Source of the DNA: an uncultured Cellvibrionales bacterium
GTDB taxonomy: Bacteria > Pseudomonadota > Gammaproteobacteria > Pseudomonadales > GM7GCV1
Assembly (NCBI GenBank): GCA_913063225.1
Contig: CAJXYP010000014.1
Span: 17,188 to 81,187 of the forward strand
Length of the DNA stretch: 64,000 nucleotides
Reading direction: 5' to 3'
Shown here: positions 47,937 through 56,279 of the stretch, in pieces
Layout of the letters: each line of letters opens with the position of its first letter
How positions within the stretch are numbered: position 1 is the stretch's first letter
Position numbers and translations under genes: made by a program
The notes under the pieces: model-generated
The model's database searches: none
Told to the model about the DNA's origin: nothing
The model's input: only the letters and a program-made list of their open reading frames with translations

Positions 47937-49310
47937 CTAGAGACCAACCTCATCGACCACCGAAATAGCTACCAGCGTACCGGCAATATCATCGTGGCTA
48001 ATTACATCATCAGGGTGCAATATCTGAGCATCCGCAGCTGACTTGCCATTGACCCTAAGTTGACCAGCAGAACTAAGCAGCAAACCCTCATCACTGAGTG
48101 AAAAGCTACCTAGTGCTTCATCACTAGTTTGGGGACTCCAGCTCAAACGATTACCGGAGTTCACTACAACCAATCCCTCTGCTCTCACCGCATTGCCTTT
48201 TGCCAATAGATGGGTAGCTACCGCCAAGACCGACTGAATATCCAGATTTGGCTGAATAGGTTGCTCTTCTACTTCAACTATCAATTTCTCGGCTGTTTGC
48301 GTTTCGCTTACCTGAACATCGTCAGTCGAATCGTCTTTTCCCCCCGTTGAGGTTGAAGCCGAGCCCGTTGCTTTCAGGACGGTTAACTCCGCAAAACCGG
48401 TGTCAGAATTGACCTCAGACAGCAAAGATATCGATGCTTTGGAGAATTGTTCATCTAGCACATAGCGTGCATTTCCTTCGGTTAACTGCAGAGGTAAGTT
48501 ACTAAAAATCGAGTCCGCGACAAATACACCGGAAGGCAATACTTGCTGAATTTTTTGAAGGTATTCTCCTGCAGCATCAATTAGGTGCTTTTCGGATAGC
48601 TCTATGGAATTACTCTGGTCGCCCATTTCCACCTTGAGATCCAAACGATTCCAAGGCCGCTTAAATAGCCCGTCCGTTAATTGATTGAATAGCTGCTGCT
48701 CTGTTTCTGCGTGATGCAACGGGTCAAACCGCGTCTTATCTATAAATCTAGTCTGAATACCCTTTAGTAAGTCGTCACAACATCCGAGCAAGCCGAGCCC
48801 TGGATATTCGGTCATTTCACCGCAACTCAACTCACCATTAGACCGTTCAATTTTAGTAACTACCAGTTGGTGCAACTGGTAGTCAACTTGATATTCGACT
48901 TCCGGATATAGGCTCGCCATAAGCAACGATCGCTTACACAAAAGCGAAGATCCCACCCCCACCGACTGCAATATTCCTGATAGCAGCGCTATTTGGTCTT
49001 TGCCGTAATGCGAGGGAACCGTTACCAGATCAATATTGCCGATCTCGAAGCTATCGAAGTGCTTCAAATGATTCCAAACCAAATCCGCCTGATGTCTAAC
49101 ACCAGGAAAATTCGCCGCCACTTTCTGCGTATTTAGATCACGCCAGAATTGATTTGCAGATTGACCCGGGTGTAGACGAAAAACCGCTCTAGCGGAATCG
49201 CCAAAAATTAACTCTTTGCCTTCAAGAGATGCATAGCCTGGTGATCGAATATGCTGATCGGGTCCAATTAAACCAATGCCCAAATCGTGAATGTCTAACA
49301 TTTTCTGCAT
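47937..49310 (-). CDS. Hsp70/actin-fold protein with possible C-terminal FHA-like domain
   Basis: 457 residues, no signal peptide or membrane helix. The start DIHDLGIGLIGPDQH resembles the DxG phosphate-1 loop of actin/Hsp70 ATPases, and GYASLEGKELIFGDSARAVF fits the next strands; the middle segment YPGLGLLGCCDDLLKGI could carry the second phosphate loop. The last 90 residues (NRLSWSPQTSDEALGSFSL, then LRVNGKSAADAQILHPDDVI) look like a beta-sandwich, possibly FHA-like. Assignment is weak on sequence alone. It starts one base after the MotA-like gene, so coupling to the channel is strong. A cytoplasmic regulator of the channel is one reading. Confidence 0.6.
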   Translation of the reverse strand: MQKMLDIHDLGIGLIGPDQHIRSPGYASLEGKELIFGDSARAVFRLHPGQSANQFWRDLNTQKVAANFPGVRHQADLVWNHLKHFDSFEIGNIDLVTVPSHYGKDQIALLSGILQSVGVGSSLLCKRSLLMASLYPEVEYQVDYQLHQLVVTKIERSNGELSCGEMTEYPGLGLLGCCDDLLKGIQTRFIDKTRFDPLHHAETEQQLFNQLTDGLFKRPWNRLDLKVEMGDQSNSIELSEKHLIDAAGEYLQKIQQVLPSGVFVADSIFSNLPLQLTEGNARYVLDEQFSKASISLLSEVNSDTGFAELTVLKATGSASTSTGGKDDSTDDVQVSETQTAEKLIVEVEEQPIQPNLDIQSVLAVATHLLAKGNAVRAEGLVVVNSGNRLSWSPQTSDEALGSFSLSDEGLLLSSAGQLRVNGKSAADAQILHPDDVISHDDIAGTLVAISVVDEVGL

Positions 49311-49311
49311 A

Positions 49312-50103
49312 TCAGACCTTTATATGCCGGAGCAGATTTTTGTCGCAATAGCGCTGTGTGGCTAAAACCAAACGCTCCTGTTGTAACGTAAGCTGATGGG
49401 ACAAGAACATAATAAATATACTGATAAGCAGAGCGATAAGTGTGGAATTAAATGCAACTCCCAGACTAGCCGTAACCCCGACAATATTACCGGCAATCGC
49501 TTCGTGAGCATTGCCCAAAGCGGCGCCGATACCGCGCACCGTTCCGATAAACCCGATGGAAGGAATTGCCCAAGCGATATACCGAATCATCGCTAACTCT
49601 GTATCCAGCCGCTGGGATTCAATCTCGCATTCGTCCCGTATAGAGGTCGATATTTCCTGAATTGAGGAACCAGACCCCAATCGCTGGAGAGCCGTGGATA
49701 GGATGCGTGGCAGCAAATAGTCGCGGTCGGGCTCCGGCAGTGCTTCTAGTGGGCGAGCTAATTGTCGAGCATCTTCTGCCAATATCTTGGATCCGTCAGT
49801 AATAGGAACCAGAGGCTCTTCAAATAATTTACGCTCTGCCGCTATCCGCGCGCCTTTGAGCCCCATAATTGCCAGTGCCCAAAACATCAATATAAAACAG
49901 GTTTCCTGCTCATAGTCTTTGATTACTACCCATGGAGATCGCTCGTCTACGGGCGTTTCTTGTTCGAGCATCTGCGCTTCAAAAAGTAGTGCCTCTTCCG
50001 CATTGGGTCGCACTATTGCCACGTAAAGCGAATGAACCACCACGAAGGACAACAGCAATGCAATTATCTGAAAGAGGAACTCGCGCTCGAGTATGTTTTT
50101 CAT
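49312..50103 (-). CDS. MotA/TolQ/ExbB-family proton channel subunit
   Basis: 263 residues. Four hydrophobic segments: about residues 10-30 (FLFQIIALLLSFVVVHSLYV), 66-84, 170-190 (IAWAIPSIGFIGTVRGIGAAL) and 203-232 (VGVTASLGVAFNSTLIALLI). The last two match the pore helices of MotA/TolQ/ExbB, with the family's GFIGTVRG turn and the small-residue face TASLGVAFNSTL. Cytoplasmic segment 85-165 would be the usual loop. It would form a pentamer around the Asp-bearing helices of the two VWA proteins and convert proton flow into motion. The gene follows a 257-base gap with a large palindrome, the only long break in the cluster. Confidence 0.88.
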   Translation of the reverse strand: MKNILEREFLFQIIALLLSFVVVHSLYVAIVRPNAEEALLFEAQMLEQETPVDERSPWVVIKDYEQETCFILMFWALAIMGLKGARIAAERKLFEEPLVPITDGSKILAEDARQLARPLEALPEPDRDYLLPRILSTALQRLGSGSSIQEISTSIRDECEIESQRLDTELAMIRYIAWAIPSIGFIGTVRGIGAALGNAHEAIAGNIVGVTASLGVAFNSTLIALLISIFIMFLSHQLTLQQERLVLATQRYCDKNLLRHIKV

Positions 50104-50135
50104 ATTTATGGCCTAACCTGGATATTTCATGAAGG

Positions 50136-50257
50136 ATTTAGATTTTAGGGGAAATTTGGCTAAGCATTTTGAGTTATCGTCCGCAGCGCCATAGTCTCCA
50201 CTATGGCTCAAGGGGGATAGTTCAAAATGCTTAGCCAAATTTTTCGTAAAACTAAAT
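50136..50257. repeat. Large nested palindrome (ERIC-like intergenic element)
   Basis: Arms 50152-50172 and 50222-50242 are perfect 21-base inverted repeats, and outer flanks (ATTTAG near 50137 and its inverse near 50255) extend the match with a one-base slip. Inside is a second perfect 7-bp hairpin (50188-50194 with 50201-50207). The architecture, about 120 bases in a transcribed gap, is like ERIC elements, but the sequence is not ERIC. Only one copy was noticed here. Transcribed, it would form a very stable hairpin in the cluster message between the PEGA/SUMF1 genes and the channel gene. Confidence 0.85.
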
Positions 50258-50360
50258 AGGACTGGCTGCAAGGATGCCTTCGGTAGGCAAAAATAATATA
50301 ACGTTTTGATTTTTAGAATATAATTTTTCATATGCTGCCCGTCTTTATGTGATATCCGCG

Positions 50361-50636
50361 TCAAATATCTACAGGAAAGGGGACGGAATAATCTTCGGAA
50401 ATATCTTCACTGGGAACAAAGGGATTAAAGTCCCCTTGCTCAATTACACCGGCATCAACAATTATTGGTTCGGGTTCTGCATTTTGAATCTGATCTTCTT
50501 CTGCTAGTGGGGCTTCGAGTTCAGTCGCCTCAATATCTGTTTCTGCATCGACATCTGGATTATCAAATGTCTGGCTATGAGCAACAGACCCGATCAGAAG
50601 CATGCTTAGTAGAATGCTTTTTAAGGTTACGGGCAT
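50361..50636 (-). CDS. Small acidic secreted protein, cluster gene 8
   Basis: About 91 residues from ATG 50636, four bases after the preceding stop; an in-frame ATG at 50651 is also possible and would overlap. A signal peptide (LKSILLSMLLIGSVAHS) is followed by a short acidic mature chain rich in Asp, Glu and Pro (ETDIEATELEAPLAEEDQ) with no recognised domain. It is probably disordered. It may act as a flexible linker or ligand in the envelope. Confidence 0.6.
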   Translation of the reverse strand: MPVTLKSILLSMLLIGSVAHSQTFDNPDVDAETDIEATELEAPLAEEDQIQNAEPEPIIVDAGVIEQGDFNPFVPSEDISEDYSVPFPVDI

Positions 50637-50640
50637 CACA

Positions 50641-52692
50641 TTATTTTGCATATCGCGCCACCCGAAAGCCGACATCGTTGCGTGCAGTGGATCCGGAATC
50701 CCGATAAGCTAGCCGTAATTGAGGCAGGTAACCTCTTGCCCAGTTGGCCCCACGAATCAAATGGAACTCGCCAATTTCCGGGCCAAGAGGATCCATTTGT
50801 ATTTGATCGCCGGGGTAGGGCTGTGGCATAAACCAATCGTGCAACCACTCCGATGCATTTCCATTAATATCCATTAGTCCGCGATGATTCGCTGGAAAGC
50901 TGCCTACCGGCGCACTAACTTCGTATCGGTCCTGAACGTCAGCCAAATAGAAATTCACCATGCCCGCGGCTTCTCGGCCGGCAATATTCTCCACCGCCTC
51001 ACCGGCATCCGAATTTCCCCAGCTATATTTTTGTATTAATCCCGAATCTGTTGTTCGCGCTAACCAAGACCACTCGGCCTCTGTTAACAGCCGGAACCCT
51101 AGAGCGCCTTCGTTTACCCCGCCAACAAAACCGCGCGTAATCGTATAGAAAGGATCTAAACCTTCTTGCTCGCTCAACCAATTGCAGTAAAGCGCTGCTT
51201 CTTGCCATGTAAGGCTCACAACCGGCTGATTAGGCCCGTCTAGACTTTTGGCATCCTGATTGCCCGAGCTGTGATCAGCGTCGTAGGCCCGGAATTGAGA
51301 GTTTGTGACCTGTGTCTTAGCAACGTAAAAGGCTCTTTCCAGATAGGCTTCCCAGCGAGCTTCGTTGGCCCGACGTTCAGTCTCAATCCGCTCGGAGCCC
51401 AGCTGCACTTCACCTGCGTCGCGAAACAACAACAACTCTTGATCAAAGGAAGTGCTATATCTGACGGGAATGGAGGCCCATTCAGACTGCTCCGCTGTGA
51501 GGAGCCTAAAACTCAGATGCAGCGGAATATTCCTGGTTGGCAATATCTCTTGAACCTGCGTCTCGTATCCATCTCTGCGCACGGTAACCTGCAGCGTCTT
51601 GGTCATTAGCTGAAGATCCTGATTCCCCGAACCGAGAGAAGAGCCATCTATCAATATTTCGGCGTTTTCGGGGAATACAGAGAAACTAACACTCGCCAGA
51701 TCACGCTGCAGTCCAATTTGCACCTCTCGATTTTCCAAATGTTGCATAACAATCGACTCGGACTGACTTATATAGCCCGCTTTAAATAGCGCTATTTCGT
51801 GTTCTAGGTTAGGCGATAGCTCGATCTCAATTGGTGTTTCGCCCTGGTAAATATCATTCACTGTGACGGTAGCCGCCTCGGGGTCTGAAGTTACCAGTAG
51901 TACAGACTCTAAAGCGGTAAGTGTTAAATCATCTAAAGACTGGCTTACACCTTTTTCCACACTGAACTGACGCGCTAAATCTCTATACCCGTGCAAAGAA
52001 AGTAGAATCTCCCGCTCACCAGATTCTACTTTTGTTTCAAGCGGTGAAATGCCCATTACCATGCCGTCAATTTGCACTTCGGCCCCCAAGGGGCGAGTAG
52101 TAATGGTTACATCCGACCAGTTAGGAACAAGCTCGACGTCCAAATCTAGCGTCTGCCCCAATCCCGGAACCAGTATTTCTTGCTGCCAGCTTTCGTAGAG
52201 CCAAGCGTCCAGGCTTAGCAGGTGAGACCCAGCAGAGACGTTGGAGAGCAGCGGTTGGCTTAAAAGGCCCTGATCCTGCCCATCGAGACCTACCTGCACG
52301 GCAATATCCGGATTAACAACTATGCGCAGATCACCCGGCAGTGGCTGTAAATCAAATTCCACCGCACTTGAACGACCGGCTTCAACGTATATCAGAACCT
52401 CTTCCGACTGAAAGCCCTCGGCTTCAGCTCGAACTTTGAATTCTCCCGGTAATAGAAGGTATCTATCGCCGATAGCAAAAGACTGGCCGCCGGTAATACT
52501 AATGTCGGCTTGCGGCGTCATACGCACCTGCAAGCTAGAGGCAGATACGACGAAATAGAGCAGGTAACCAGCGAGAAGAACTAAAGGCAGGACAATTGAA
52601 AGAAGCTTTATTGGCAGCTTTTTGTGGGTACTCTCGTCCGGCGGACGAAAATCCGTTGGCGCTAAGCTTTCTGTTTTATGATTTTGAGTCAC
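50641..52692 (-). CDS. Membrane protein with PEGA repeats and SUMF1 domain
   Basis: 683 residues. A cytoplasmic start and one membrane helix (about residues 28-50, LLSIVLPLVLLAGYLLYFVV) anchor a periplasmic chain of five or so PEGA-type repeats (for example ITTRPLGAEVQIDGMVMG and VTSDPEAATVTVNDIYQG), ending in a SUMF1/formylglycine-generating-enzyme fold (about residues 420-683: AFYVAKTQVTNSQFRAY, LTEAEWSWLARTTD, DINGNASEWLHDW, FHLIRGANWARGY, GFRVARY). The catalytic cysteines of true FGE are not apparent, so it is likely a structural, lectin-like domain, as in PvdO- or GldK-type proteins. It overlaps the TPR gene by four bases. Confidence 0.88.
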   Translation of the reverse strand: MTQNHKTESLAPTDFRPPDESTHKKLPIKLLSIVLPLVLLAGYLLYFVVSASSLQVRMTPQADISITGGQSFAIGDRYLLLPGEFKVRAEAEGFQSEEVLIYVEAGRSSAVEFDLQPLPGDLRIVVNPDIAVQVGLDGQDQGLLSQPLLSNVSAGSHLLSLDAWLYESWQQEILVPGLGQTLDLDVELVPNWSDVTITTRPLGAEVQIDGMVMGISPLETKVESGEREILLSLHGYRDLARQFSVEKGVSQSLDDLTLTALESVLLVTSDPEAATVTVNDIYQGETPIEIELSPNLEHEIALFKAGYISQSESIVMQHLENREVQIGLQRDLASVSFSVFPENAEILIDGSSLGSGNQDLQLMTKTLQVTVRRDGYETQVQEILPTRNIPLHLSFRLLTAEQSEWASIPVRYSTSFDQELLLFRDAGEVQLGSERIETERRANEARWEAYLERAFYVAKTQVTNSQFRAYDADHSSGNQDAKSLDGPNQPVVSLTWQEAALYCNWLSEQEGLDPFYTITRGFVGGVNEGALGFRLLTEAEWSWLARTTDSGLIQKYSWGNSDAGEAVENIAGREAAGMVNFYLADVQDRYEVSAPVGSFPANHRGLMDINGNASEWLHDWFMPQPYPGDQIQMDPLGPEIGEFHLIRGANWARGYLPQLRLAYRDSGSTARNDVGFRVARYAK

Positions 52693-54206
52693 AGTGTCCC
52701 CAACGAGCGTAACGGTACAACAAGAACATCCATTCTTGGCTCATCACCGGTTATTATTACTTCTTCTCGAATATCCTGAAATCCACTTTTCTTTCCTAGG
52801 ACCACATATTTTCCAGGGTTTAGATCCAAAGGATGACTTCTTATCAACCCCAAATCCGAAATACCCAAAACACTAATTTGAGTAAGACCATCCGAACTAA
52901 TAGTTAACCGGACGGGGGTCCTGGCTTTCCGGATAGTTTCTGCTAGCTGTTCAACCTGGTGCATCAAAATTGGGCCGCTATTTCTTACCGCTTTCGCTTG
53001 GCCTAGGGTTTCTTCAGCCTGCTGCCAGCTTCGTTCCTCTTTCAGTAACAGGGGATTAGCTATAATTCCCACTATCTGATTATCAAGATTTAACCGAGCT
53101 TCTACCGTTACTAGCGCAACTCGGGCTTCAACTCTATTCGGGTTTTCCGCCAATAGCTGCTGATAAGCCTGTTGAGCTTCTAGCCATTGTTCTGCATTCG
53201 CAGAAGACTGGGCCTGCTGCATTAAACCAGCGCCTCGATCAGCTTCTCTAGATGCGCCCAATTGATCCAATGCGTCAGCTACAGCAGAGTTTTCCGGGAT
53301 TAAGTCTTGAGCCTCACCAAATGCACGCTCAGCATTGTCAAAATCAGAGTTAGAGAGCGCCTGATAGCCCTCCGACATAAATCGCTGGAAATCGTCAACC
53401 AGAATACTCTGTTCAATTTCTATTAGCAGGTCGGTCGCTGGACCATGCTCTGAATCCAATGCAAGCGCACTTTCAATTTTTAGCTTGGCCTGAACTAAGG
53501 CCGACTCTTGCAAAAGGTCTGTTGCCTGTGCGGTAAGGGCCAACACTTCTTCGAGGTTGTTTACCCTATCCAAGCCATTTTTCCCGGACTCATTATCGGG
53601 CTCTATTAAATTTGCTAACGTAAATTTTTCGAAAGCGGTTGTGGCATCCAACGAATCCAGCGAAGTAAAAGCTTCTGAACGCATTTTTTCTGCAAAGGCA
53701 GCCGTCTGGCTGTCGATATCTTGAGCGATAACCAACGCTTCCTGATAGGTCAAAACAGCCTGCCCAAACTCCCTGGCTTGATAAAGCTCATCTCCATTCT
53801 CGCCTAATAATTCCAGTCCCAAAAATTGTTCATTAGCCCAGTTCGGCGCTCCCTTCTCCTCAAGGCTGGTTCTTAATGGTAGTAATTCTGATAGTACTTC
53901 CTGCGCGTCTAGTCGCGCCTGAGCAAGCAGTGCGTCGGAAAAGGGCGAATCCTCAGGAGCTGCAGCCTGATCCTCTACTCCACTTTCAGTTACCAAGGCG
54001 TCTTGGGGCCCAACCACAATCAAATCCTCAGAGGGGCCAAGTAATTCGAATAATTTAAACAGGATAGGAACCAGGAATAGAGCAACTAGCAATACACCTA
54101 GGTAGGGTAATTTTTTAGACTTGAATAGAGATGTCGTCTGGTTGGTTTTTTTGGGTGGCTCAAAAGGTTGGAATTCAACCTCTCGCGCTGAGCTGTTATC
54201 CGCCAT
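52689..54206 (-). CDS. TPR/PEGA membrane protein, cluster gene 6
   Basis: 505 residues from ATG 54206, preferred because CGGGG lies a few bases upstream; an ATG seven codons earlier is possible. A cytoplasmic start is followed by one membrane helix (about residues 38-56, LGVLLVALFLVPILFKLF), then periplasmic helical repeats with TPR features (GYQALSNSDFDNAERAFGEAQ, QWLEAQQAYQQLLAENP) and a C-terminal PEGA-like domain (DLNPGKYVVLGKKSGFQDI). It matches the anchor-plus-PEGA plan of the next gene. It would make an elongated periplasmic scaffold. Confidence 0.8.
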   Translation of the reverse strand: MADNSSAREVEFQPFEPPKKTNQTTSLFKSKKLPYLGVLLVALFLVPILFKLFELLGPSEDLIVVGPQDALVTESGVEDQAAAPEDSPFSDALLAQARLDAQEVLSELLPLRTSLEEKGAPNWANEQFLGLELLGENGDELYQAREFGQAVLTYQEALVIAQDIDSQTAAFAEKMRSEAFTSLDSLDATTAFEKFTLANLIEPDNESGKNGLDRVNNLEEVLALTAQATDLLQESALVQAKLKIESALALDSEHGPATDLLIEIEQSILVDDFQRFMSEGYQALSNSDFDNAERAFGEAQDLIPENSAVADALDQLGASREADRGAGLMQQAQSSANAEQWLEAQQAYQQLLAENPNRVEARVALVTVEARLNLDNQIVGIIANPLLLKEERSWQQAEETLGQAKAVRNSGPILMHQVEQLAETIRKARTPVRLTISSDGLTQISVLGISDLGLIRSHPLDLNPGKYVVLGKKSGFQDIREEVIITGDEPRMDVLVVPLRSLGTL

Positions 54207-55380
54207 CTTGCCCCGCAGATATGTCACCAGTTTCTCTTATATAGATTTCTCGCAGTATTTCCCGCCACTCCGCATATTGGTCACGGGTAGTGCCGGCGAG
54301 AGTCACCGTTCGATCTTGAAGCTCTATAACACTGGGCTCCAATTCGTATTCCAACGATTCACCCAACTCAGAGAGCGTCTGTATATGCAGCATAGCCTCA
54401 TCCTGAGCCAAATAGCCTGCGCGAATATTTTCCACACCGCCATAAACCGCTGAGGTGCCCGCCAATCTAACGAGATAGTCATCACTGAACTGGGCTCCAA
54501 CGCCCACCGCAATGGCTAGCCAGCCGCCAAGTTTACGAGCAGAGGCGGAGCTATCAAGCTGACGGATAATAGTAGTCTCGGTGAAGCTTTGCTCTCTCCA
54601 CGCATCGTAGGGTTGCTCCATCTTCGAAACAAACCCGCGGTAATAGTCTTGCAACACGTCAACAAACATCTGATCCCGCAGACGAATACTGTTTACTCGC
54701 TCAAGCATAGGATCATTGTCTGCAGGCAAACGTTCCAGTTGGTAATAGTTATTGTCATCCATAACCAAATATTCGGAAAAAGCCTCGGGCGAGAATAGAG
54801 CGGCGAAGCGCATATCCGTAATCTTGCGGAGGTTCTTGCGATCAGCAGGTTCAATTTCGGTCATCAAGGCTAGTAAGTCATTGGCGATCTGGTTGTATAT
54901 GCCCTGAAATGGCTCAGCGGCTCGCTGCTCAGACGAATAGGCGTAATGGCTAATTACCTGCTCATATACCTTATCCAACCAGACTCGCTTGCTTGAATCG
55001 TAAACAACCACATCAAAACGACTGGTTTCCCCGTCGGACTGCAATATGCGGCCATCTATATGCAAATCAGTGATCACTTGTTCGTCAGGTATAACTCTTA
55101 CATAGCCCCATGCTCCGGTGGAATCCAACGTCGCTTTTAGCCTATCCGCGACCCAAATGCTTTCAGCTTCACGCACGCCAACAAAATCGAGAGCCTCATC
55201 GGGAATATCTTCTACATCCGGAGTGAAAACCGTAATTCCGACATCTAAAAGTGTATCGAACGCCACTTCTATTTGTAGATTTTGAACTGGTGTGTAATCG
55301 GTCGTGCGCACCTCAATCGACGAACAGGAAGCAAGAAAGACGCAGCTGGTAATCAGCAGGTGTAAATAGTTAGACCTCAT
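54196..55380 (-). CDS. Lipoprotein of unknown function, cluster gene 5
   Basis: 394 residues from ATG 55380, sharing ATGA with the preceding stop. Lipobox CVFLASC. The mature part is alpha/beta in the first half (IEVAFDTLLDVGITVFTPDVE, VDGRILQSDGE-like IDGRILQSDGE) and helical later, with a short hydrophobic Gly/Ala segment (LGGWLAIAVGVGAQF, about residue 280) that could touch the membrane. The ends are polar. No domain is recognised. It is translationally coupled to the low-complexity lipoprotein before it and the TPR gene after it. Confidence 0.75.
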   Translation of the reverse strand: MRSNYLHLLITSCVFLASCSSIEVRTTDYTPVQNLQIEVAFDTLLDVGITVFTPDVEDIPDEALDFVGVREAESIWVADRLKATLDSTGAWGYVRVIPDEQVITDLHIDGRILQSDGETSRFDVVVYDSSKRVWLDKVYEQVISHYAYSSEQRAAEPFQGIYNQIANDLLALMTEIEPADRKNLRKITDMRFAALFSPEAFSEYLVMDDNNYYQLERLPADNDPMLERVNSIRLRDQMFVDVLQDYYRGFVSKMEQPYDAWREQSFTETTIIRQLDSSASARKLGGWLAIAVGVGAQFSDDYLVRLAGTSAVYGGVENIRAGYLAQDEAMLHIQTLSELGESLEYELEPSVIELQDRTVTLAGTTRDQYAEWREILREIYIRETGDISAGQDGG

Positions 55381-56279
55381 TGAGCACCTGTATAGCGGTT
55401 GTATTCTTCCCAAAGCCTTTGTTTAAGCTCCAGGTCAGTTTCTGCAATTGCAGCCTCTCTCAGCTGTCTCGCGACGATGTCATCGTCAGGGTTTGGCGGT
55501 GGAATATTTGCTTCCTGAACCGCAACGGAAACATTGCCTTCTCCGCCACCGCCACCGCCACCTGTACCTTCTCCGCCACCGCTACCGGAACCACCACCAG
55601 ATCCACCAGTAGATTCACCTTCTCCAGGGTAATCTTCAAAAACGATAACTGGGACAGGACCGCCAGTAGGTTCACTGGATTGCTCCTCGGCGTTACGTTG
55701 TTCTCTATTTATACTGGAATCAAAAGTACCCAGTTCCTGCTCAAGTACGCGCTCGAGCACCTCCAGAGTTTGCTGGTCAAGACCGCCTCGGGAAGCAGCC
55801 GTATTGCTTGCAGCAGACTCCTCGAAAGTAGGCTCTTCAAAAGTAGGTTCGGCTTCACTGTCTGAGTTTGAGTCCTCAAGAGAAACATCCTCAGATTCGG
55901 TTTCGCCTTCTCCTGCACCTGTTCCAGGATCTGAAGCAGAACCTGAGTCAGCTTCCTCACCTGATTCTTGCCCTTCATCTCCAGGTTCTTCTGATGCTAC
56001 TTGTCCGTCCTCTCCCTCACCCTCAGGGGCTTGTTCTCCGGATTCACCGGATTCGCCGTCACTAGGCGAGGGGGATGGAGGCGATGGCATTCCGCTACTA
56101 GGCGAGGGTACCGAAGGACTATCACTACTAGGTGAAGGTAACCCGGGGATAGATGGAGGCGACGGAATCGGCGAGGGTACAGAGGGGCTGGGGATAGTTG
56201 CAGGCGCAGGCACGCAGCCGATCAAATATAACGTAGGTAGGATACAAATTATTTTGACTAATCTAATCATTATGCTCAA
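55377..56279 (-). CDS. Low-complexity lipoprotein, cluster gene 4
   Basis: 300 residues. Lipobox LYLIGC with Cys near residue 22. Then Pro/Ser repeats (PSPSVPSPIPSPP), an acidic stretch (about residues 75-150, Glu/Gly/Ser), a helix (LEVLERVLEQELG, about 180), a Gly-rich run (SGGGSGSGGGEGTGGGGGGG, about 235) and an ordered helical end (REAAIAETDLELKQRLWEE). A long flexible tether with a small end domain fits. The unusual composition leaves a compositional shadow frame on the + strand, which is not a gene. It is adjacent to the paralogue before it (no gap) and overlaps the next gene by four bases. Confidence 0.8.
   Translation of the reverse strand: MSIMIRLVKIICILPTLYLIGCVPAPATIPSPSVPSPIPSPPSIPGLPSPSSDSPSVPSPSSGMPSPPSPSPSDGESGESGEQAPEGEGEDGQVASEEPGDEGQESGEEADSGSASDPGTGAGEGETESEDVSLEDSNSDSEAEPTFEEPTFEESAASNTAASRGGLDQQTLEVLERVLEQELGTFDSSINREQRNAEEQSSEPTGGPVPVIVFEDYPGEGESTGGSGGGSGSGGGEGTGGGGGGGEGNVSVAVQEANIPPPNPDDDIVARQLREAAIAETDLELKQRLWEEYNRYTGAQ

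Noticed and set aside
50113..50364. 83-codon minus-strand frame across the palindrome
   Set aside because: It is formed by the inverted repeat arms and has no family, signal or ribosome site.
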